Source: Asterias rubens (taxonomy: Eukaryota > Echinodermata > Asteroidea > Forcipulatida > Asteriidae). From it: a DNA stretch of 64,000 nt. Made by a program: the position numbers and the translations under genes. The notes below the pieces were generated by a model. The model was not told the DNA's origin. It made no database searches and saw nothing but the letters and a program-made list of their open reading frames with translations. This document shows positions 1 to 9,794 of this stretch, piece by piece. Positions within the stretch are counted from its first letter, which is position 1. Each line of letters begins with the position of its first letter. The stretch lies in the NCBI RefSeq assembly GCF_902459465.1, contig NC_047071.1, forward strand, positions 9,564,002 to 9,628,001, written 5' to 3'.

Positions 1-1059
1 CCGTTGGTTCTCGTAGTCCGGCTGGGAAACAACATCGATGATGCTCTCATAGGAGTTACCGTGGAAGGGAGTGGAATCATTTGTGATGTCTGCTATGCAG
101 GGATCATTGTGGGATGTGGATGAGGATGCTGACACCGTCAGGCAACACGGTGGAGGAGAAACACCATGGGCAGGTAGTGAGAAGCTACAGCCGGGCCGGT
201 CCCACCCAGCTGAGCGCTGTCGATCGCTACTCATCATGTCAAAGCTGAAGTTCTCGTACGTCCTCGTCGTGTCAGATATTATTCCGCTGTTTGTTGATCT
301 GGGTTTGTAGAATGCCATGCATGGCGGTAATGAGTTAGTGCACCCTGGCCTTAAGCCTGATCCTGGAAGCTTCAGATCTTCGTAAATGTTTGGGCAATTT
401 TCACCGAGCTCGGCGTAGGTTTCGCCGGTTGTGGACTCAGGCTCGGGTCCAGCTTTGTTCACAGTTTTCCCGCTCCATTCATAGTGCCTCACTCTCACAT
501 TTCTCCTTATGAGAATTGACTCGCCAATCACACCGTTCGCAACTCGCTTAGCAACAGAGTAGCCGTAAAGTTTCAGTGCTAGTATGACAATCACGAAGAA
601 GCCTGCTACCCCTAAGACAGTCCCTAGGAGAAAAGCATTGTTTAGTCCAATAACTGGCGAGGCAACACTCTCTGGCTGTGCCGTCTCCGGGAGCAGTGGT
701 CTGAGAGTTGAGGGGGTCAAGTGATGCTCTTCCGCGCCGACCGTATCCACAAGCAGCCTAGCACTGGCTTTGTCTCTACGGCCCCTGGAGCTGAGCACTC
801 GGCAAGTGACGTCCGTATTGTGGTCCTTCTCTTGAACGTTGTTGATCAAGACGATGCGAGAGTTCTCCTTGAAACTGTAGCGAGTCTCATTGGCGATTTG
901 GACGGCGGCCTCCCACGAGAATTTCTGTACGCTTTCTGCGAACATCACGTTCGTGTGGCAGGTGAAGACTGCCGTAGCTCCCACTGGCACTCTGTTGTCC
1001 GTAGGGGTGACGCTTACACGCAATGGCGTCGACATTGCAATACCGTCAATTGCAAATAA
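1..1059 (-). CDS. Ig-domain single-pass receptor with ITAM-like tail (3' part, partial)
   Basis: I read this frame directly on the minus strand; it is open from the in-frame stop at 1062-1060 to the window edge. It encodes one Ig-like domain: a first Cys in AVFTCHTN, a Trp in KFSWEA, then NNVQEKDHNTDVTCRV with the second Cys. A Thr/Pro stalk follows, then a hydrophobic transmembrane segment at about 633-574 (FLLGTVLGVAGFFVIVILAL) and a basic stop-transfer, then at least 170 cytoplasmic residues with several tyrosine motifs. Two of these, YAEL and YEDL, are seven residues apart, an ITAM arrangement; YENF and YENQ fit the Grb2 SH2 pattern YxN. It is probably a cell-surface recognition or adhesion receptor. 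The upstream boundary is unclear: the only AG between the stop and the Ig core is at 1014-1013 and has a poor pyrimidine tract, and I found no signal-peptide exon. The C terminus lies outside the window. Confidence 0.75.
373..417 (-). other. ITAM-like motif YAEL-x7-YEDL in receptor tail
   Basis: Within the cytoplasmic part of the Ig receptor, the tyrosine codons at 417-415 and 384-382 lie in YAEL and YEDL, separated by GENCPNI. The spacing matches the ITAM rule YxxL/I-x(6-8)-YxxL/I, and acidic residues lie close by. In vertebrates, phosphorylated ITAMs recruit tandem-SH2 kinases of the Syk/ZAP70 type. Signalling use here is inference. Confidence 0.6.
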
Positions 1060-1062
1060 TTA

Positions 1063-3680
1063 AGTGCAAAAGGAGACTTGTTCTCTGATGAAATCTTAGG
1101 ATTTCAGTGAAGAGAAACTTCCCAGAATGTACTCCAGAACAATTTTGTTAAACTCCTCAAAATGAAGAATAAGAAGTTCTGCTCACATTCGCGAACTCCT
1201 TGGTTCGTTAACAAAACGTCTCACCAAATTGAGAGAGGTGTTTTTCTCTCAAGTGCCGACTTTCAAATGATGACTACCACAAGAAGAAGATTGTTTTGTC
1301 CGGTTCAGACGACCGGAACCCAGGGGTCATGTCACCAAGAAGGGGTTTTGTTCAGTAAGAGTGTCGTCTGCTCATCAGGACATGGTCTAATTGAATGGTC
1401 TTTGCTTCCCGTTTGCGAGTCACTGTCAAGCACAGTATTACTTATGTGTTATTGCCCGGCACTCAAAGGAACGAACTGTCACAAACCGTCGCAGTATGTG
1501 GGTGTCGTTGTCTGAAACAAGTCCCAAATGGTCGGCAAAAAACGTATCCTTAGTAGAAATGACGTGCGTTGAGTCAAGTTTTGTGACTCAATATTTTGTA
1601 AAGACGAAATTCACGTTACAGTATACTCAGTTCAGAGATGACGCAGCATTGATTTTCCCTCCTGGTGAAATTGCTACAGTAATGCATAATACACACAGAA
1701 GCACTCTATGTTGTTAAAAAGTAAAGACATCATAACGTTCAGTACACCTCGTGTCACACATGACAGGGTTCGCCTTGACACATTCATGTCATTCTATCTC
1801 GTGATTGGGTGACTTTTAACGGCACATGGCATTGTTCCAAGCACGCTAAAATAAAACTTAGTTCCCTTATACTGCCGCCGTCCAAGCCATTTGTCATCAG
1901 CTGACTACAACTAGAACCTGGCAGTTTAAACAAAGACAAGAACAACTCTGACAATCGCGTGCGAGCACTCATCCACACTAACACGATCAATTTAGAGAAG
2001 TAACGTTAGTTATTTTTAATAACTTACTTTTAGATTCAAGATCATGGTCTAGGTTTACAAATCTTGATAAATCTCACAGCTTTAAGAAATAACCTCAACA
2101 AACCAGTAGTGTCTTAAAATATGGTGCATACAAACAGGCAATATTTACATCAAATTATAAGTGCTGAATTATTTCCGATCTTTCATTAAATTGATTTATT
2201 TTTACAAACCGCACATAAATTAAAGTGTGCTTGTGAAGACCTTTGGCACGAATAATGCGCAGTGTCGTTCTTTTGAGAGCTGTTGTTGTTGATGTTGATG
2301 TTGATGTTGTTTGTTTTTTTGTGTTTTCTATGATGTTGATGTTTCTTGGGGTTATAACGAATTGAATCGGCGACGGTATAATTTGGGTTGCGTGTGTTGC
2401 GCGTGTAGACTGGCATCAATGAGCGGAAATGTCAGCTTACGGTGTAATGTTAATCCAAACATTCCAAGTTGTTCAAAACTCAAAGGCCGTTTTTAAAGAT
2501 GAATTGTACCGTTCATTATAAACCCATTGTACCGGCTGCCATAGATGGGTGGTCAAACAATTTAAACACGCACTACTCTCAGCCAATGAATAGGTCTTCA
2601 TTGACATTATGACCTCACTAAAAAGGGCGCTGTTTTGGACTTGTGACGTCATATGCAAGGGTTGAATGATATGACCCGCTTTCACTCAAACGGTCCCTCC
2701 CACGAGCAGATGTGGAGGTGGTGGGATGGTTGGGGGGGGGGGGCATTTCTATAAAGGGGGCCGGGTGGGGAAGTTTTGTTTGTCAGTATTGGGGTTATCA
2801 TTTTATTCTGGGTGTAGCGATCCCGATTGCGAATCGTTCACTCCATTTTTGTTTATACAAAAACACATTTCCTCTTTATTTTCTCTCTTCTTTGGTTTTT
2901 GTTAGCACTATCTCGATTTTGTTCGGGGTGTGGGGTCCCTGAGGGGGGGGGGGGGGGTCGGCATCTCCCGAACGGGGAGGAGGCTTAGGATAATATAAAC
3001 CACAAGTAGCACTTTTTCCGTTTTGTACAACGATGATTGTGCCGAAAAGTCCAGATCTTAAGAACGATCCCTTGATCAGCGAATCATAACGTTGTTTAAC
3101 CAGTGTTGTTTTTATCATTATGACAAAACTACGGGAGAGGGTGGGTGAGACACGTTGGCGTGTTGCGACATGTCATCGTGCGTGGGTGCTCGAGAGAGGG
3201 AGGGAGGGGGGGGGGGGTACACCCCTGAGTCAGAATTGGATCAGTGGGTGACAACATAGAATCGGAGGCTCAAGCATCGTATCCATTAGGCCGAGCGCTC
3301 GTGCCTTTAGTCATTAGTCCTCATCAGTAATGAGTTGCAATAATAGTTTGCAAAAAAAAAATAAAGAAAAAAAAAAAAAGTGCTAAAACCCTTGCATAAA
3401 GTTTTCGAAGGTTAAAGCGTTCGCAACAACAGGTAGCCGATAACTTTTTGTTCCAGTTTCAATTGTGGTGAGAAATTATTGTATTAGGCTGACGTGGGTA
3501 AGGCCCTTCGCAATGCCAAGTGAATAATCAGCCCTTATGCATAATACAACAAAGGGAAACGGGAAAGACAGCAGATTAATACAATGACAGGGATAGAGAT
3601 TAATTAAGATGCGTATCACCCTGGGAACGAGGACTACATGGCGGATGGAGGGGTGGACATTTCAAATTCACGTCTACTAG
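1063..3680. other. intergenic, no gene recognised
   Basis: I find no convincing exon on either strand. The stretch holds simple sequence: a GTTGAT-type trinucleotide run around 2282-2312 and long G runs near 2732-2742, 2943-2957 and 3207-3219. A polyadenine stretch lies at 3352-3380. The small open frames here look like chance frames. Confidence 0.5.
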
Positions 3681-3833
3681 GGGTGCGTTCGTTTAGCTGC
3701 CCTGGGTCCTCCCCGGTGTGTGGCGGGTTTTTTTTTCCAGGACGAACGTGGGTAATTATCTACACACGTTCGTCCTGGAACGAAAAAACGCCACACGACG
3801 GGGTTGACCCAGGGAAGCTAAACGAACGCACCC
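3681..3833. mobile_element. 153-bp palindromic MITE with GGGTGCGTTCGTTTAGC ends
   Basis: The two halves are inverted copies: GGGTGCGTTCGTTTAGCT at the left and its complement at the right, with a second inverted pair (CCAGGACGAACGTG and CACGTTCGTCCTGG) near the centre. Copies or fragments of the same terminus occur at 5610, 7095, 10073-10102 and 36855. The end sequence resembles hAT-type termini, but I could not define a target duplication. Confidence 0.7.
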
Positions 3834-5600
3834 ATTGAGCCTCGTCTATCACCTTGACGTCCCTATTAAGCTTAACGTACATTAAGTTGACTCCCAAGGG
3901 AACACGACCCCAAAAATTAATAGCGACGGACATTGGGGACTTCCTCTTGCTAATCAGAGCTGGGTATTGTAGTAAGCCAAGTAAGGTGCTTCCTATCCAA
4001 CTCCAGTGAAGATTGTTATGACTTGTTTAAAACTGCATTTTCATAAAATTGTCGAGGTTTACTTGTGATTTTATGATCGAACGACTATAGTACGCGTACT
4101 ACTCTGTGAGCCATTATAAATAATTAGAAGAAAACAAGCGTTTATTTAGGGTTTGAAATTTTTGTTAATTCATACGATTCCTCCTTTTTGAGGACGTTTA
4201 AAAGGAGATTCGAGATCGAGACGTTATAATTTTATATCAATCCTCAATAGCAAGGTTTAGATGCTCAGGACATAAACTACACCATAGGTTAGGAGATCGG
4301 TGTGAATAATGATAATCGTGTACTTATTTTTCACTGCTTGGGCGATGTTGAAACAGAAATTCACTCCATTTTGATTTTGTTAATATCAATGTAGGATTTA
4401 TATTAACAGAGAAAGTGTATGATAACAGTTGGTCTCTGAAAAGGACATTTTTAATATATTTTCCATGGTGAGTCTTCTCACGATAAAACCATAATGAGTG
4501 TTCCTATATAGGCCTACATAATCTGCTTTTAAACTAAGGGAAAACCTCTCCCTCTTTGCTATAATGTTATGTTAGCTTAACATTATTACCTTGTAACCCC
4601 CCCCCCCGGAAGGGGGTTTGGCTTGTTCTGTATTTGTGCTAAATTGTATAGTATCTACAGACACACACAACTATAATGTCGTTTGTGGAAATAATCCCAA
4701 TAGTCAATCTGTGAAAAATTATTGGGTTTGACCAAGAACAGAAATCATGTTGCAGGTGTTTCTTGAAACTTGTTGATGTTAATGAAGGAAATTGGCCTTA
4801 ATTATTCAGAGGGAGGGTATCACATTGCATCACTAGTTGTTTAAGCGCATGTATCTTTTGGCTATGTCATAGTTATTTAAGGCGCTGACATAGTGGAAAC
4901 TTACTCTATTGTTGCACCACTTTTATTTTGGACACGGTATTTTTTGTACTTTCAAAGGGAGTAATCTTAGTAATTCGAGTATACCTTGGATCTGTGTTAC
5001 CAAGGTAAATAAGAAACCGCCTACTATTAATAAAAAGAAGCCTTGACTCTCAGAGACATTGGAACTATTATTGGACAGGCTTGGTCCGTGAAAATCGTTT
5101 GAAACTGTTTGATATAAATTCGATGTTAGATGTTTTTAAAACTAGAACTTATAATTAGGCCCATTCGATTCACACAACATGCCTATGTGGCTTTCCTTTA
5201 TACTTTGCGAATTTGTTAGTTTACGACGTATAAAGAAAACCATGCAATTTCGAGGCATTACTTTGTGTGGATCATTATAATTCTACTTTTAAAACATCTT
5301 TCTAACCACATCGATTTCATAACAAACGGCTTCTGAAACGATTTTCATGGCCCACAACTCGACTGACCCAAGGCACATGTCCCTCTTTAATTTCTTCTAT
5401 GTAGCGCCCTTTTTTAGTCAACCTCTTTCACCCTCGACCCCCATGTTACTTCTGGGGACAAAATCTTTGGGGACAGATTTCATTGTGGACTCTCCCATTA
5501 CTTATCGAGAACCCCCCAGGCTGTGGTAGATTCGTAACACAATCTTTTTGCATAACCCAAATAAGGCCTATTATTCAAAAGCATGAAGTGTTGAATAATG
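3834..5600. other. intergenic, nothing recognised
   Basis: AT-rich non-coding sequence with a C run near 4599-4608. I see no exon, RNA gene or structured repeat that I can name. Confidence 0.4.
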
Positions 5601-5604
5601 ATGG

Positions 5605-6296
5605 CTGAATGGATGCGTTCGATAAGCTTCCCTGGCCCTGGGATGACCCAGTGCTCACTCGGGTCATGCTCAGGTGAGCCCCTACAAGAGCTAATCGAAC
5701 GGTCACACTCGCCCTCTCGTGGTGACGGTGTCGATGCCATTGCGTCCGCCATGCAATACTGCCGCGCCGGACACTTTTGCATATGCAATCGTGTCCGGGG
5801 CTTTGCAAAAACTGTCCGGCGGACATCTACATGACTGTATATATGTGTGTGCGCGTAAGCGAGCGTGCATGCACTGAACCTGTATGCAGCATGAATATTC
5901 ACGTATTATGATTGCAGCAAAATACCCTTTCCCATGTCATTCATGACATGCACTTAGCTTGTAAAACAAAATGGCGAACGTGTTCCGTCGACAAAGGGTG
6001 TTTAATTTACTGCTAGGACGGTTTTGCACGGGGCGGACACGACTGCATATGCAAATGTGTCCGGGCGGACACAAGTGCATTATGCAGCAGCGTCCGGGCG
6101 GACACGATTGCATATGCAAAACAGTCCGGCGAACATTATTGCATATGCAATAATGTCCTCCGGTTAGTATTGCATGGAGGATATGATTGCATGCAACAAC
6201 GGCATGCACCTCAGGTCACCCCAAGTGACCCACTCCACAAGCAGGGAACAAGGGGCTGACCTGGGTGAGCCCCGCCAAAGTTATTCGAACGTACCG
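5605..6296. repeat. repeat unit with GTCCGGGCGGACAC / TGCATATGCA modules
   Basis: The stretch begins with a degenerate GATGCGTTCGATAAGCTTCCC terminus and ends near TTCGAACGTACC. Its interior holds short modules in which GTCCGG/GCGGACA palindromes alternate with TGCATATGCA-like palindromes, four or more times between 6030 and 6160. A diverged copy lies at about 21455-21960. One module carries an exact octamer ATGCAAAT (6049-6056). It is non-coding. Confidence 0.6.
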
Positions 6297-6312
6297 GGCC
6301 GCGAAATTTTTG

Positions 6313-7086
6313 TTTTCAAGGATGGTAAAGGCCAATAGATTTGCATACACGCTCCCATTGGCTGCCACGCACTTGACGCTGAATTATTCATCAGTGGGAA
6401 TTCAGCTATTGCCTAAATACACAACCACGAATTGTGTGTGTACCATAGAGCATGTATGCACTGTATATTGCTCTATGGTGGTACATACCATGGAGGAAGA
6501 TGATTGTACACGTATTATGGCTGCAATTCATATAGCTCTATGCTGCAATAACCTAAAAGTAAAATACACAATGTGTGGCCTATACTACGTACGCGAACGA
6601 ACGCCACTCACGTCATAGCAATTCTCTGAACTTTGCAAAACAAAATTAGATTTGAATTTCAAACTTTAATAATTCACAGTTGACTGCGGCTGTTTTGGCA
6701 GTGCATCGACCATCATCAGTGTGATATGCCTGCAAACAGCTCTTATTTCGGGAAGTCCCATGATGGGGTTTTCGCTCAAATGGCTCTGCTAGGCCTCCAT
6801 GCTGCCGTAAGCAAAAAACCAACGCTTGCGGAAGCAGGGAATTCTGTGCTTACCTCAAGAGTATTATTAAAGTTTGAAAAGTAGAAAAGGAGAAAAATTC
6901 ATGTAAAACAACCATAAAATCTGCTTTTCTGCATTTCTGATACCAGAAAAGCAGATGTCCACTTTCCGTCCTCCATACTTCGTGGTTGTGTAGCTGAATT
7001 CCCACTGATGAATAATTCAGCGTCAAGTGCGTGGCAGCCAATGGGAGCGTGTATGCAAATCTATTGGCCTTTACCATCCTTGAAAC
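6313..7086. mobile_element. inverted-repeat element with ~94-bp arms
   Basis: The segments 6313-6407 and 6992-7086 are inverted copies of each other, so the same short frame (starting MVKANRFAYTL) appears on both strands. The outer flanks carry degenerate CGAACGCACC-type ends (6290, 7095-7105), linking this element to the GGGTGCGTTCG family. A fragment of the AGAAAAGCAG fold-back family seen at 60697-62100 lies inside it at about 6905-6980. Confidence 0.7.
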
Positions 7087-7105
7087 AAATTTTCGAAGCT
7101 AGCGA

Positions 7106-7490
7106 ACGCACCCCCACACCCGACAGGCCGCCCTCATGCGTTGAGCCATAGGCCTACTATTTCAAGTTTTTCTCCTACCATAAAGGCTGGTTTGCTTTAT
7201 AAAAACGCCTTGCCTATCATGACCTAGAAATAATAATAATAATGAATCTACATGATACATGATGTGCAATACTTCGTGTCTTCCGATCATATGGTTTGAT
7301 ATGTTTTGGGGGATTTTACTTTTCTGCCGTGGGTAACATTGCAAACTTTGTAAGTGAAACTCCAATTTCCAAACAACTGGATTACCACGATCAGGGTACG
7401 TATCGTCGATTATGTTCTGAATCAGTAATGTGTTTGTAGGAGCTGTTCCGTTAACTTTTAAAACTCCTGTTTTTTGTTCTGTTTTGAGTG
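7106..7490. other. intergenic, nothing recognised
   Basis: Low-complexity AT-rich sequence with a short AATAAT run near 7230. No exon or named repeat is visible. Confidence 0.35.
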
Positions 7491-7493
7491 TTA

Positions 7494-7532
7494 AGTTGCG
7501 ATATAAAGGAGGGTGGTAGGTTATCGCAACTA
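7494..7532. repeat. solo hairpin related to the 7692 MITE
   Basis: AGTTGCGATA and TATCGCAACT-like sequence form a short imperfect palindrome around GGAGGGTGG. It uses the same terminal sequence as the MITE at 7692-7824 and is probably an internally deleted relic of that family. Confidence 0.45.
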
Positions 7533-7691
7533 TTGAGTGTTCTGATATTCATTGAGCTTGACATGCTCCCCTGACATTGACACGGAGCTGTATCTCAGTA
7601 GTCAAGACAGTAGTAGTGAGTGATAGTAGTACTTTAGTAGTGAAGTGAACCAATGTGCAGCTCACCCCACAGGTGGGGGCTGGGCGGGTAC

Positions 7692-7824
7692 TAGTTGCGA
7701 TAACGTAACCCTCCTGCCGAAATGAACAAATCAGTTGACTAAAATATTTCGCCCTGCATCGAATGGGAGTGACTCGTAACCCTTCGGCTACGCCGTCGGC
7801 AGGAGGGTTACGTTATCGCAACTA
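7692..7824. mobile_element. 133-bp MITE, 9-bp TSD (Mutator-like)
   Basis: Perfect terminal inverted repeats of about 29 bp start TAGTTGCGATAACGTAACCC. They are flanked by the identical 9-mer GGCGGGTAC on the left (7683-7691) and right (7825-7833). A 9-bp target duplication is characteristic of Mutator-like elements. There is no coding capacity. The element sits just outside the CGGCAC fold-back element. Confidence 0.8.
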
Positions 7825-7830
7825 GGCGGG

Positions 7831-9055
7831 TACCGGACACTTCGGCACCTTGCACCAGCAAACTCGGCACTTCGCAAACTCGGCACCTCGCAAACTCGGC
7901 ACCCACTCGGCACCAAGAATGTCGGCACCAAACAAACTCGGCACCGGCCTGTTTTGGTCCAACAAACTCGACACCAAACAAACTCGGCACCGGCCTATTT
8001 TGGTCCATCAACCATATCAAACCAAACACCATAAAAACTGGTTTGAATTTAGTTAAAATAATTAGTATTTTATATACTAGCTTGGATAACTCATTTTTAC
8101 AAAAAGGGATATATCAATCAGGTAAATAAGTTCCTATATTATTTCATATCGAATGAAAAAGTGGGAAACTTTTCCGCTAGCTTACATGACCATATAACCG
8201 CTCCCGATCTTTCAAAAAATTGGCATTGGAGATTTTTTTTCCTGGAAACTTTACGTCCGCATGTTCATTTTTTATTTTTATTTTTTGTTCAATCATGTTG
8301 GTGAAAGTGCATCGTCGCTATATATTTGTTGCTGTATTGGGCTTTGAAAATAATAGCGTTTGGTTGACAGTGACTTTTTTATTTTGAAGAGAGTGTGATT
8401 TGGGAGCGTGTTTTGCCTACCTGGCGGCTGTCGGCCGTGGGGGACTTTTGACTCACCACGGCGGCGGCAGCGACAGTAGTGTGCGCACCCGCCTGTATGG
8501 TTGACTGAATCTTGCCACTCAGCAGCCTTAAAGTGGGATACGATCATCTTGTAAGAAAACACAGTGCACGACAGTCTGTATTCGAAATTATTTACATGGC
8601 TCTTTATTTTGAATTTAATGTTTTATTGGATCAAAGTTTCGTGTAAATGTGCCCCAAAAATACTTGGACATCGAAACTACGTATTTTCACCTCAAAAACG
8701 TCTTGAAAAGTTTACACAAAATAAATATTTATTATTTTGATACAGATCTTTGAAAAGGGCGACCTCACTACGACAGTGAAAAATACATATTATTTATTAG
8801 ATGTAACGTCGATACGACGTCGAACCTGTCGTTACACACGACGAGGATCGGGTTTTATTTCAATTTCCAACTGGGTGCCGAGTTTGCAACCGTAGCAAAT
8901 TGAGCGTTCTCAACCAAGTGCCGAGTTTGTAGTTGAGCATGTGCCGAGTTTGTGGGTGCCGAGTTTGCAAGGTGCCGAGGTTGTGGGTGCCGAGTTTGAG
9001 AGGTGCCGAGTTTGCTGGTGCTGAGTTTGCAAGGTGCCAAAGTGTCCGGTATTCG
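7831..9055. mobile_element. fold-back element with CAAACTCGGCACC repeat arms
   Basis: The left arm (about 7831-8010) is an irregular array of CAAACTCGGCACC-type units. The right arm (about 8868-9055) is the same array inverted (GGTGCCGAGTTTG). The outermost ends TACCGGACACTT and AAGTGTCCGGTA are inverted too. The 850-bp centre has no recognised gene. Array-built arms are typical of fold-back elements. I did not find a clear target duplication. Confidence 0.7.
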
Positions 9056-9594
9056 GCTGGGCTTTGAGTTTGGGTTTGAGTTCCATCTCAAGACTTGTGT
9101 CCCTGCTGCAAAACGTTTTTTCCACAGCACAGGGCCCTGAACTCAGTTTCTCGTATCACTAAACTATAGATCTATAATAAAAGGGAGTTTGGAAGGGTCA
9201 GGGTGTTTCTGATATAAATATGCTGAGCACATCGATTGGCCTCATTTATAAGGCAAGTAAGCAGGGTAAAAGGTGATCCATTTGCAGCTCAAAATTTTGC
9301 TATTGCAGCGTGGCGTGTTCCATTTGAAAGAACTTGAATAACTCAATTTTAGCTAATGTTTGATATTAAACAGACCTGAAAGACTGTTGAAAGGGTAGAC
9401 CAAGGAAGTTACTGGGGAGCTGTACTCCTTTTGTTCAAAAGTTGCCAATCGGCCGTACTCTCCAAAATTTGTCATTAGCGTTCACGCGACCGATAGCCTA
9501 AAATGATGATGATGAAAAAAAAATTAAGTACAGCACCCTAGTAACTGGGTCTACTAACTTTTATGACTTGATCCCATTTTCTTGCAGGGACATC

Positions 9595-9794
9595 ATGACA
9601 GATTCGAATGCATCCAATAGTGTGGAGACACAGAAGGAGTTCTTCCTCCGCCTTGCAAACGTTGTTGGAGATGGGCTGTTATGTGTCAGTATTGCCATGG
9701 GGATAGAGACTGGTCTTTTCCAGACGATGATCGACTTGAAAGAAGAACACAAGACGTCTCAAGAGATCGCCGATGCAGGAGACTTCAAGGAAAG
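9595..9794 (+). CDS. methyltransferase copy 1, exon 1
   Basis: It runs from ATG (MTDSNASNSVETQK) to a split Arg codon, AG followed by GTGCCC. The donor is weaker than the GTGAGC in the paralogue. The segment is predominantly helical, with the conserved GIETGLF and KTSQEIA stretches. Confidence 0.8.

Noticed and set aside
1162-1717. Plus-strand frames upstream of the Ig receptor exon
   Set aside because: They overlap each other in different frames, have no domain and no splice support; probably chance.
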